Origin: Anaerohalosphaeraceae bacterium
Lineage (GTDB): Bacteria > Planctomycetota > Phycisphaerae > Sedimentisphaerales > Anaerohalosphaeraceae
Assembly (NCBI GenBank): GCA_037479115.1
Contig: JBBFLK010000010.1
Coordinates: 44,864 to 108,863, forward strand
Length of the DNA: 64,000 nt
Direction of reading: 5' to 3'
Shown: piece by piece, positions 53,857-61,906 of the stretch
Position numbering within the stretch: position 1 is the stretch's first letter
Layout of the letters: each line of letters opens with the position of its first letter
Notes under the pieces: model-generated
Databases searched by the model: none
What the model saw: only the letters and a program-made list of their open reading frames with translations
What the model was told of the DNA's origin: nothing
Made by a program: the position numbers and the translations under genes

Positions 53857-55529
53857 TGTTTGAGAACCTCTTCCTTAATCTTCAGCAGGTCTTTCATCAC
53901 ATTGTACAGCGACTGATTGTATCCTTTGGTCCCGAAGGCATCATGCAGCTGCTTATAAAGCACATAGAGCCGTTTATAAACCGCATGATTTGCCGCAATG
54001 GGCTTAAAGGTCTTGGCCTTGACCCCGCACATTGCTTTTTGGGCTGAGGCAAAGTCCGGATGCGCTCCGCCCACGACGGCTCCGCAGATGGCCGCCCCCA
54101 GCGCACAGGTCTGAGGCGAACGGGAAATCTTCATCTCCCGGCCCGTCACATCGGCATATATCTGCATAATCATCGGGTTCTTCTCGGAGATGCCGCCGCA
54201 GTTGATAATCTGCTCAATCTTCACGCCGTACTCTTCGAACCGGTTGATAATCGTCAGCGCCCCGAAGGCCGTCGCCTCCACCAGCGCCCGGTAAATCTCC
54301 TCCGGACGCGTATGAAGCGTCTGGCCCACCAAAAGCCCCGTCAGCCGCTGGTCCACCAGAATCGTCCGGTTGCCGTTATTCCAGTCCAGCGCCAAAAGCC
54401 CTGACTGCCCCGGTTTGAGTTTGGAGGCCTTGGCCGTCAGCGCGGCATGGTCGCCTTCTTTCTTTCCGCCGGGCTGAATGTAGTTGACAAACCAGTTGAA
54501 AATATCGCCCACGGCGGACTGCCCCGCTTCCAGACCGAAATACCCCGGAAGAATCGAGCCGTCCACAATCCCGCAGATGCCCGGAATATCCGGCAGCTTG
54601 GCTGTATTCGGCGCCACCGCCATATCGCAGGTGCTCGTGCCGATGATTTTCACCAGCGTCCCCGGTCCGATGCCCGACCCGACTCCGCCCAGATGCGCAT
54701 CAAACGCTCCCATTGCCACCGGAATCCCCGGCTTTAAACCCAGCCGCTTGGCCCACTCTTCCGTCAGGTCGCCCGCCTTCTGGTCCACCGTCTGCGTGGT
54801 GGCCGTCAGGGTATCCCGAAGGGCCCCCAGTTTCGGGTCCAGTTTGGACAGAAACTCTTTGGCCGGATAGCCGCCCCAGGCCTCATTGAACATCGCCTTA
54901 TGCCCCGCTGCACACCGGCATCGTTTCAGCTTGGACGGATGGTCCGTTCCGGTCAGCACCGCCGGAATCCAGTCCGCATGCTCCACCCACGTATAGGCCG
55001 CATCAAACACCTTCGGGTCCGTCCGCAGGCAGTGCAGAATCTTGCTGAAAAACCACTCCGACGAGTACGTCCCGCCGCACTTGGCCAGATACTCCGGATG
55101 CTCGCGCGCCGCCAGCTCCGTAATCTCAGCCGCCTCGGCATAGCCCGTGTGGTCCTTCCACAGCCACACATAGGCGTTCAGATTCTTTTTGAACTCCTTC
55201 TTCATTGCCAGAGGCACACCGTCCTTATCGACCGGAATCGGCGTCGAGCCGGTCGTATCCACCCCGATGCCCACAATCTGGTCGGCCCGGAACTTCTTGT
55301 CGTTCTTCCTGGCCTGAGCCAGAGACTTCTTAATCGTCACCTCCAGCCCTTCCAGATAGTCCGCCGGATTCTGCCGGGCCACATTGTGGTCTTTGCGGTC
55401 CAGCAGAATCCCCATCTCGCCGGACGGGTAGTTATAAACCGCCGTGCCGACCTCTTTTCCGTTCGCCGTATTGACAATCACACACCGGACCGAATTGGTC
55501 CCGTAATCCAAACCGATTGCATAGGCCAT
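53853..55529 (-). CDS. araB: Ribulokinase
   Basis: Starting at the ATG with AGAGGGG five bases upstream, the 558-residue protein opens MAYAIGLDYGTNSVRCVIVN, the FGGY-kinase ATP site. DTTGSTPIPVDKDGVPLAM, GAFDAHLGGVGSGIGPGTLV, the ISEKNPMIMQIYADVTGREM segment and GAAICGAVVGGAHPDF are typical of AraB. A longer 19-codon start is rejected. It phosphorylates L-ribulose. It lies 28 bp after the transporter and overlaps araD by 4 bp. L-arabinose isomerase is not in the window. Confidence 0.93.
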   Translation of the reverse strand: MAYAIGLDYGTNSVRCVIVNTANGKEVGTAVYNYPSGEMGILLDRKDHNVARQNPADYLEGLEVTIKKSLAQARKNDKKFRADQIVGIGVDTTGSTPIPVDKDGVPLAMKKEFKKNLNAYVWLWKDHTGYAEAAEITELAAREHPEYLAKCGGTYSSEWFFSKILHCLRTDPKVFDAAYTWVEHADWIPAVLTGTDHPSKLKRCRCAAGHKAMFNEAWGGYPAKEFLSKLDPKLGALRDTLTATTQTVDQKAGDLTEEWAKRLGLKPGIPVAMGAFDAHLGGVGSGIGPGTLVKIIGTSTCDMAVAPNTAKLPDIPGICGIVDGSILPGYFGLEAGQSAVGDIFNWFVNYIQPGGKKEGDHAALTAKASKLKPGQSGLLALDWNNGNRTILVDQRLTGLLVGQTLHTRPEEIYRALVEATAFGALTIINRFEEYGVKIEQIINCGGISEKNPMIMQIYADVTGREMKISRSPQTCALGAAICGAVVGGAHPDFASAQKAMCGVKAKTFKPIAANHAVYKRLYVLYKQLHDAFGTKGYNQSLYNVMKDLLKIKEEVLKQ

Positions 55530-55557
55530 AACAACCCCTCTCTCAAACCGCTCCCGA

Positions 55558-57249
55558 TTACCAGAAATAGATATAGAACGCGACAATCACACCCAGAATA
55601 ATCAGCGTGTGAATGACATCCCACTTATTCCAGCTGGCCCGTGTGGCGGCCTTTTCTTCCGGCGTAGCCGCATAGTACGTATAGCGGATCTGATTCGAAG
55701 ACGGCGGCGGCGTCATCAGACTGACGATGACCGTCACAACAATGCACAGAATAAACAGGAAAACACAATAATGCAGCCAGTTGACATTGGCCGCCCAGTA
55801 CAGCAGCGTCCCTTCCGCCAAACGCCCTTTGAGCACATCCAGAGCCAGCCGGAACATTCCGAGAGCAAAGCCCACCACCAGGCCCCAGAATCCGCCCATG
55901 GCCGTGGCCCGCTTCCAGAACACGCCCATCACAAACGCCGCGGCAATCGCCGGTGCCAGCAGTCCCTGAACCGCCTGCAGATACCGGTACAGCACATTGC
56001 CCATGCCCTTCATCACCGGAATCCAGACGATGCCGAGAATCACCACCGTGGCCGTCGCAATACGCCCAACCACAACCAGATGCTTCTCACTGGCGGTCGG
56101 ATGCAGTTTTTTGTAAAAATCGCCGACAAACAGCGCCGCCGAAGAGTTAAACAGCGAAGCCAGCGAGCTCATCAGGGCCGCCAGCAGGCCGCACACCACA
56201 AATCCCTTAAACCCAATCGGCAGCAGCTGTGATACCAGCGTCGAAAAGGCCGCATCCGCATCCGGCTTGCCCTCCGCCGTCAGCGGCATATTCAGCAGAC
56301 CCTTCTGGGTCAGCGCATAGGCAATCATCCCGGGCACGAGGAAAATGAATACCGGCAGCAGCTTAAAATAGCCTGCCAGAATCGTCCCGCGGCGTGCTTC
56401 CTGCTGGTTCTTGCCCGACAGAACGCGCTGCACAATATACTGGTCCGTGCACCAGTACCAGAACCCGATAATCATCGAGCCGAACAGCACCCCCGTCCAC
56501 GGAAACTCCGGGTCCGATGCCGGCCGAACCAGTTTCAGATTCGGCCCGCAAATCCGCTCCACCTCGCCCCATCCGCCGACGCGAATCAGTCCGACAACCA
56601 GAATCACAATCGAACCAATCAGCAGCACCGGCGTCTGCAGAACCGACGTGTACATCACGGCCTTCATCCCGCCCAGCACCGTGTACAGACCGGTAATCAC
56701 AACCAGCCCGATGGCCGACACCCAGAACATATCCATCCCGCCGATCAGCGGCACGTTCTCCGGAACGCGGGTAATCCCGAACACCGTTCCGAACACCACG
56801 CCGCCGGAATACACCGTCACAGCCACCTTCGTCAGGACATAACTGACCAGTGAAATCAGCGAAAGAATCGAACGGGAACCCGGCGAAAACCGATGCTCCA
56901 GATACTCCGGCATCGTGAAAATCTTAATCCGGTCATAAAACGGCACAAACACCCATCCGAGCACCAGAATCAGCCACGCATGCATCTCCCAGTGGGCCAT
57001 CGCCATTCCGCTCACAAAGCCGACGCCCGACAGCCCTACCAAATGCTCCGAACCGATATTCGAGGCAAAAATCGAGGAGCCGATGGATACCCAGCCCGCG
57101 TTCCGGCCCGCCAGAAAGTAATCCTGAGACGTCTCTTCTTTCTGACGAAGAACCCAGACGATAATCCCGACCAGCCCGATAAAAAAGGCGATCATGATGG
57201 CCGTGTCCAGACCGCTCCAGGCGGACATGGCTAACAATCCTGTTTCCAT
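55558..57249 (-). CDS. Sodium:solute symporter (SSS/SGLT family), probable pentose or galactose transporter
   Basis: The 563-residue protein has about 14 hydrophobic helices. SGLT-family marks are visible: ASNIGSEHLVGLSGVGFVSG, EMHAWLILVLGWVFVPFYDR, FTMPEYLEHRFSPGSRSILS and the late SLASLFNSSAALFVGDFYKK with the sodium-site Ser pattern. It is close in outline to vSGLT-type sugar transporters. Position between the aldose epimerase and araB suggests L-arabinose as substrate; galactose or another sugar cannot be excluded. Confidence 0.88.
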   Translation of the reverse strand: METGLLAMSAWSGLDTAIMIAFFIGLVGIIVWVLRQKEETSQDYFLAGRNAGWVSIGSSIFASNIGSEHLVGLSGVGFVSGMAMAHWEMHAWLILVLGWVFVPFYDRIKIFTMPEYLEHRFSPGSRSILSLISLVSYVLTKVAVTVYSGGVVFGTVFGITRVPENVPLIGGMDMFWVSAIGLVVITGLYTVLGGMKAVMYTSVLQTPVLLIGSIVILVVGLIRVGGWGEVERICGPNLKLVRPASDPEFPWTGVLFGSMIIGFWYWCTDQYIVQRVLSGKNQQEARRGTILAGYFKLLPVFIFLVPGMIAYALTQKGLLNMPLTAEGKPDADAAFSTLVSQLLPIGFKGFVVCGLLAALMSSLASLFNSSAALFVGDFYKKLHPTASEKHLVVVGRIATATVVILGIVWIPVMKGMGNVLYRYLQAVQGLLAPAIAAAFVMGVFWKRATAMGGFWGLVVGFALGMFRLALDVLKGRLAEGTLLYWAANVNWLHYCVFLFILCIVVTVIVSLMTPPPSSNQIRYTYYAATPEEKAATRASWNKWDVIHTLIILGVIVAFYIYFW

Positions 57250-57286
57250 AGCTGTCTCCTTTTGAAGGATTCCCTAAACCGATTCG

Positions 57287-58456
57287 TTATCGAGTCGAAA
57301 ACTTATGTATGGTTGTAGTCTGATAGACCTGGCCCGGACGCAGAACCGTGGACGGGAACTGTGCCTTGTTGGGCGAATCCGGGAAATGCTGCGTCTCCAG
57401 ACAGAAGCCTGTGCGGTGCTGATAGACCTTGCCGCCCTTGCCGGCAATCGTTCCATCCAGGAAATTGCCCGCATAAAATTGAATCCCCGGCTCCGTCGTC
57501 CAGATTTCCATTACCCGTCCGCTGGTCGGTTCATAGACCTTCGCCGCCAGAGACATCTCGTTGCCCTTCTTGTCCAGCACCCAGTTGTGGTCATAGCCCT
57601 TGCCGTACTTCAGCTGATCATAATCGGCATTGATTCTCGCCCCGATTGCCGTCGGCTTTGTAAAGTCCATCGGCGTTCCCTTGACCGGACGAATCTCTCC
57701 GGTCGGAATCAGCCCTTCATCCACCGGCGTAAAGAACGGCGCATTGAGCATCAGCTCATGCCCCAGAATATCCCCCTTGCCCTGACCGGCCAGATTGAAA
57801 TACATATGATTGGTCAGATTGCACACCGTCGGCTTGTCCGTCGTGGCCTTATAGTCAATCTGCAGCTGATTGTCATCCGTGAGCGTATAAATCACCGTCA
57901 CCTTCAGCGTGCCCGGATATCCTTCCTCCATATCCCTGCTCACATAGGACAGCTCCACGCCTGCTGTGTTCTTGGTCGTAAACGGCTTGGCCGTCCACAG
58001 CCGCCGGTCAAATCCGTCCACACCCCCGTGCAGATGATTGACCCCGTCATTGGCCGCCAGCTTGTATTCCTTGCCGTCCAGCGTAAATTTCGCCTGACCG
58101 ATGCGGTTGCCGTACCGCCCGATGATGCAGCCGAAATACGGATTGGTCTTGCGTTCCAGATACCCCTTCAGGTCATCATGACCGAGCAGGATATCCTCCA
58201 GCTTGCCATTGCGGTCCGGCACATACAAGGCCACCACATGTCCGCCGTAGTTGGTAATCTTGGCCGTCATTCCGCTGCTGTTTTTCAGGATGTACAGGTC
58301 CGCAGTCCGCCCGTCCGGTAAAACTCCGAACGGCTCTTTCTGAACACTCATTCTTGCACTCTCCTTTCCTTGAAGCCGCCAAATCTGCCAGTTGCAGGCC
58401 CCCGCAAAAATCAACAATCCCGCTGTCAGTCCAGTCAACACATTCCGTTTCTTCAT
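57287..58456 (-). CDS. Aldose 1-epimerase (galactose mutarotase) as an exported lipoprotein
   Basis: The 389-residue product starts with a lipoprotein signal ending in FAGAC near residue 21, which is unusual for a mutarotase. The enzyme body follows: SGMTAKITNYGGHVVALYVP, NPYFGCIIGRYGNRIGQAKF, NGVNHLHGGVDGFDRRLW, LTNHMYFNLAGQG, GYDHNWVLDKKG and the catalytic Glu region TTEPGIQFYAGNFLDG. It interconverts sugar anomers, and an envelope location would pre-equilibrate sugars for the transporter. It is the first gene of the arabinose operon. Confidence 0.92.
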   Translation of the reverse strand: MKKRNVLTGLTAGLLIFAGACNWQIWRLQGKESARMSVQKEPFGVLPDGRTADLYILKNSSGMTAKITNYGGHVVALYVPDRNGKLEDILLGHDDLKGYLERKTNPYFGCIIGRYGNRIGQAKFTLDGKEYKLAANDGVNHLHGGVDGFDRRLWTAKPFTTKNTAGVELSYVSRDMEEGYPGTLKVTVIYTLTDDNQLQIDYKATTDKPTVCNLTNHMYFNLAGQGKGDILGHELMLNAPFFTPVDEGLIPTGEIRPVKGTPMDFTKPTAIGARINADYDQLKYGKGYDHNWVLDKKGNEMSLAAKVYEPTSGRVMEIWTTEPGIQFYAGNFLDGTIAGKGGKVYQHRTGFCLETQHFPDSPNKAQFPSTVLRPGQVYQTTTIHKFSTR

Positions 58457-58661
58457 AGCGATTGTCTCCCTTCAATTCCTAAGGATTTACGGCAAACTCG
58501 TCGAGGGCAAACCGGAAAAGTGCGACCCTCCCTTTCAAGCCCGAACAGACCGAAACCCCCAACCGTACGCGGCTTGCTGATATCGCAGGTTTCCGAACGT
58601 CCTCTCCCAACCTCAAAACTCCCTGAAGACGACTGTCCTGTGTTCAACAATTAAAACTGTG

Positions 58662-58690
58662 AAGGTAAGAAATGCCCCCCATCCTGTCAA
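58662..58690 (-). promoter_or_regulatory. Candidate promoter of the epimerase-transporter-araB-araD operon
   Basis: The minus strand has a perfect TTGACA (58685-58690), 17 bases, then TACCTT (58662-58667), a weaker -10. The leader to the epimerase gene would be about 200 nt, with no clear operator or riboswitch. AraR/AraC control is possible but no site can be pointed to. Confidence 0.5.
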
Positions 58691-58722
58691 GCATATTTTT
58701 CCCCCAAACCTGACCCGGCTGC

Positions 58723-59385
58723 TTATAAATCCGGAATCACCTCGGCCCAGAAAGCCCCCGTACTGCTGAGCTTAAAGATGTATATCAGCCCCGGACGCAT
58801 CTGCCGATACACCGCATTGCCGTAAATCGCCCGGATTCCCAGCGATTCCAGCCGTTTGGGCTGGTTGGATAAGCTCCAGATTTCCTGCCAGAACAGCTGC
58901 CGATCCTTTACCGACAGTTTCCGTCCAATGTCGGCATACGAGGCGGGCTCCGTCCCCTCCGGCTGGATTACAAATCCGTCCTCCGGCCGCATCTTCTCCC
59001 CATAAATCCGCCGCCAAAGCCCAATCGCCCGCTCCCGGCCGTCCATCACGAGCTGCTTATCAAAACAGACAATCAGCATGTCAAAATGGGCAATATCGCC
59101 TTCGATTTCCACTTCTTTCCGAAGAACCTGCTCAGACGCATCCTCCGGCAGAGTCTGAACAAACAAAATCCTTGTAAAAAGCCGCCCGTCCCGCAGCTTC
59201 TGCTCAACCACTTTGGCATACCCGACCTGCTGCTCAAACGCCAGATTGGCCAGGGCTTCCTGAAGCTGCTTATTTTCCGCAAGGAGCTGCTGAATCGTCC
59301 GCTGGGTTTCCGTGCTCTTCCACCAATACACCCCGCCGGCCGCCAGCACCGCCGCCAATACCATAATGCTGAACAATCGCTTCAT
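58723..59385 (-). CDS. Membrane-anchored coiled-coil protein of unknown function
   Basis: The 220-residue product from the inner ATG (AAGGGG just upstream) begins MKRLFSIMVLAAVLAAGGVYW, a signal anchor. A short coiled coil (TQRTIQQLLAENKQLQEALA) follows and then a mixed alpha/beta region. Notable stretches are HFDMLIVCFDKQLVMDGRER, AIGLWRRIYGEKMRPEDGF and IRAIYGNAVYRQMRPGLIYI, which match no family recognised here. A 28-codon upstream extension running into repeat DNA is rejected. It is likely periplasmic. Its right flank is repeat-rich. Confidence 0.65.
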   Translation of the reverse strand: MKRLFSIMVLAAVLAAGGVYWWKSTETQRTIQQLLAENKQLQEALANLAFEQQVGYAKVVEQKLRDGRLFTRILFVQTLPEDASEQVLRKEVEIEGDIAHFDMLIVCFDKQLVMDGRERAIGLWRRIYGEKMRPEDGFVIQPEGTEPASYADIGRKLSVKDRQLFWQEIWSLSNQPKRLESLGIRAIYGNAVYRQMRPGLIYIFKLSSTGAFWAEVIPDL

Positions 59386-59484
59386 ACCCCTTTTATCGTT
59401 TATCCCGACAGAAAAGATTGACTTTTTGCCTTCTTTCCCATTCCCCCACATCTCGTCATCTCCGCGCATCCCTCTTCACTGTTC

Positions 59485-59680
59485 ATTATAACTGACCACT
59501 GATAACTGTTGACTGATGACTGATTCATCCCCTTTTTCCCCGGGCTTATCGCCCGGGGCTATTTCCCTCGCCCAAGTCCCCGTCGTTCCCTCGCAGGCCA
59601 CCGTCATTCCCGCGCAGGCGGGAATCCAGACCTTCCCACGACCTGTCCTCCGAAGCTTTCAGCGAAGGAGGAAGGGCGGG
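59485..59680 (+). repeat. Composite intergenic repeat, copy 1
   Basis: In order it holds an ACTGA-type tract (units such as ACTGATAACTG and GACTGATGACTGA, 59485-59524), a perfect CCCCGGGC-TTATC-GCCCGGGG hairpin (59538-59558), a perfect ATTCCCGC-GCAG-GCGGGAAT hairpin (59606-59625) and a CCGAAGCTTTCAGCGAAGG block near 59650. The same order recurs at 61503-61710. Between 59386 and 59857 no credible gene is seen. Confidence 0.8.
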
Positions 59681-59750
59681 AATCTATTTTGGGAAAGCAG
59701 CCAGTGGCCGGACTCCGGCAGCCGGCCGTTCTTTCCGCTTCCTGACCAAT

Positions 59751-59790
59751 CCCTGATAACTGATGACTGATAACTGATGACTGATAATTG
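59751..59790 (+). repeat. Second ACTGA-type tandem tract
   Basis: Two near-perfect copies of a unit like CTGATAACTGATGA make about 40 bp just upstream of the thioredoxin-fusion gene. The same motif family opens both composite repeats. It does not have the spacer structure of a CRISPR. Confidence 0.75.
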
Positions 59791-59857
59791 TTTTTTCTTG
59801 AAACAGCCCCCCCATCGCGATTAGTCTATATCTACAAACGCAGAAAAGGAGACCTTT

Positions 59858-61387
59858 ATGAAAAGCACGCAGATTATCATTATTTTCCTCCTAATCCTGA
59901 GCATTCTCCTCCAGTTTTACCTGTGTGTCATCCTGACCGTCACGCTCCTGCCCAGCATCAACCAGCAGATTCAGACCTCTCTGAAACCAGCCGCCGCTGT
60001 GCCGCCGGCTCCCGCTCCGCCCCTTCCTCCAACTCCTGCAAAAAAAGAAGCCATCGAAGAAGGACGTCCCTTTCCCCCGCTCGAGTTTACAGACCTCGAT
60101 GGCAAAACCCACAACATCCAGGACTACCGCGGCAAGGTCGTCGTCATCGATTTCTGGGCAACCTGGTGCGGCCCCTGCAGAGCAGCAACCCCTTACCTGC
60201 TCGAAACCTACAACGCTTTCAAAGACAAAGGACTGGTCATCCTGGGCATCTCACTGGACAGCGACAAAAAGGCCCTGACTGATTATCTGAAGGCGCACGA
60301 AATCCCATGGCCGCAGTACTTTGACGGCCTGGGCTGGGACAACAAAATCTGGCGGCGGCTGGGTTCGGGCGGCATCCCCCTCATTATCGTCATCGACCGG
60401 CAGGGCATTGTCCGACATTACGACATCAATCCTGGACAGCTGAAAAACGCCGTCCAGCGCCTTCTCGAAAATCCCCCAGCGGCCTCCTCCGCCGAACGAA
60501 CATCCGGCTCCTGCTGCCAACCCAAACAAGACCCCGTTCTCGCAGCCGTCAGCGACAAACCTTTTCAGGAACGCATCCGGAACGTCTGGTGGGACGGGCA
60601 GGAGTACACATTCACATTCGCCGGTCAGCAGCCCATCCGCGAAAACCGAATCGGTCCGATTGACTGCCGCATAACCGGTCTTGCCTTCCATCCCGACGGC
60701 CGCATCGCCTTCGCCTCAGGCCATGGAACAACCCCGGATATGCTTTTGTCCTACTGGAGCCCCGATGGAGTCGGGGAATCCATTGTGGACCTCCAGTATC
60801 ATCCATACAGCGAAACGGCAGACAGAGACGCCCTCGAAGCCGAGGGCAAATTCTGGTTCTTTGCGGGTCCGCTGGCCGTCAGCCGGGACGGCACCTGCTT
60901 CTTTTCACTGGGAGCGTGCGGACCGAACGGCATTTATAAAGTCCTTTCAAAAAATCCTGTCCAAATTCAAAAACTGCAGAGGAGCGATGCCGTACAATCC
61001 CTGCAAATCCCCTATTTTGACCCGGAATGGCTTTATGTCGGCAGTTCGAAAGGACTTTACCGCCTCCCCTTGACCTCTTCGGACGACAAACGGTACGGAT
61101 TAACCCCCTGGTTTTCCGTCAACGGCGACTACATTTACCACACCTATACCCTCGCGGCGGACCCCAATCTCGTCCTGGCCCAAATCACCTTTCGAGTCCA
61201 CGAAAAAGAGCCGGAAAAATCCTACTATCAAAAGTCCTTCGTGTTTGACAAACAAACGCACACCTACCGAGCCCTTCCCATCGACCAAATCGGCCCGATG
61301 GCCATTTCCTGGGATGGAAAACGCATGATTCGCTTTGACATCTCCTCCTTCTCCATCGTCGAGTTCTCCCTGCCTGCTTCTGAATAG
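59858..61387 (+). CDS. Membrane-anchored TlpA-like thioredoxin fused to an unknown C-terminal domain
   Basis: The 509-residue protein has an N-terminal membrane anchor at about 6-32, an Ala/Pro-rich linker at 44-62, and a TlpA/ResA-type thioredoxin domain at about 70-205. Its active site is WCGPC at 103-107 (DFWATWCGPCRAA), with the cis-Pro loop GSGGIPLIIVIDRQG. A CC pair follows in SGSCCQPKQ near 214. Residues about 230-509 look beta-rich with repeated HPDGRIAFASGHG- and VSRDGTCFFSLG-like strands, suggesting a beta-propeller (inference). It would act in the periplasm on disulphides. GAAAAGGAG lies before the ATG. Direct copies of a composite repeat flank the gene. Confidence 0.85.
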   Translation: MKSTQIIIIFLLILSILLQFYLCVILTVTLLPSINQQIQTSLKPAAAVPPAPAPPLPPTPAKKEAIEEGRPFPPLEFTDLDGKTHNIQDYRGKVVVIDFWATWCGPCRAATPYLLETYNAFKDKGLVILGISLDSDKKALTDYLKAHEIPWPQYFDGLGWDNKIWRRLGSGGIPLIIVIDRQGIVRHYDINPGQLKNAVQRLLENPPAASSAERTSGSCCQPKQDPVLAAVSDKPFQERIRNVWWDGQEYTFTFAGQQPIRENRIGPIDCRITGLAFHPDGRIAFASGHGTTPDMLLSYWSPDGVGESIVDLQYHPYSETADRDALEAEGKFWFFAGPLAVSRDGTCFFSLGACGPNGIYKVLSKNPVQIQKLQRSDAVQSLQIPYFDPEWLYVGSSKGLYRLPLTSSDDKRYGLTPWFSVNGDYIYHTYTLAADPNLVLAQITFRVHEKEPEKSYYQKSFVFDKQTHTYRALPIDQIGPMAISWDGKRMIRFDISSFSIVEFSLPASE

Positions 61388-61502
61388 AGCTAAATACTCC
61401 GGCTCTGTCCAGAGAAACCTCGCAGTTTGTTCCTTCCTTTTCACTAAAATCCTTTTCTCACCTGCTCCCTCATTATCTCCGCGCATCTCTTTCTATCCTG
61501 TT

Positions 61503-61710
61503 CACTGATGACTGACCACTGATGACTGAAGACTGATAACTGAAGACTGATGACTGATGCATTCCCTTTTCCCCCGGGCTTACGCCCGGGGCTATTTCCC
61601 CGCCAAGCCCCGTCATCCCCGTGCAGGCCCCTGTTGTTCCCGCGCAGGCCACCGTCATTCCCGCGCAGGCAGGAATCCAGTTCTTCCTCCCCGCGACTTG
61701 TCCTTCGAAG
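61503..61710 (+). repeat. Composite intergenic repeat, copy 2
   Basis: It repeats the order of copy 1: ACTGA-type tract (61503-61559), CCCCGGGC-TTAC-GCCCGGGG hairpin (61572-61591), ATTCCCGCGCAGGCAGGAAT with one stem mismatch (61657-61676) and a TTCGAAGCTTCAGCGAAG block. Extra ccgcgcaggcc-type units occur between. The two copies lie in the same orientation on either side of the thioredoxin-fusion gene, 2 kb apart. Confidence 0.8.
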
Positions 61711-61737
61711 CTTCAGCGAAGAACGAAAACAGAATAG

Positions 61738-61875
61738 CCCCGCCCGCAAGGGCGGGGAAAAAAGAGAATGAAAACCCTATCCTCATCTTCCCCGGGCTTG
61801 CGCCCGGGGCTATTTCCCACGCACCACCCCCGTCATTCCTGAACCCAGTCGCCCGAAGCTTTATCAAAGTGAGGA
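61738..61875. repeat. Further hairpin units of the same repeat family
   Basis: Two more hairpins are present: CCCCGGGC-TTGC-GCCCGGGG (61790-61809) followed by GCTATTTCCC as in the other copies, and an inverted one, CCCCGCCC-GCAA-GGGCGGGG (61738-61757). In the inverted copy the lower stem is swapped on both sides, so pairing is kept. A degenerate GTCATTCCTGAACCC and CCGAAGCTTTATC follow. The stretch 61388-61906 holds only these repeats; short frames inside it are not credible genes. Confidence 0.75.
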
Positions 61876-61906
61876 AGAGAGAAAACCGAGCCTTTATCAA
61901 ACACTC

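Noticed and set aside
61503..61559. Possible CRISPR array from the ACTGATGACTGA units
   Set aside because: Units are short, degenerate and directly tandem, with no unique spacers and no cas genes nearby.
61473..61900. Short frames such as GEIAPGVSPGEKG in the repeat region
   Set aside because: They are translations of the CCCGGGC hairpin and ACTGA tracts, not genes.
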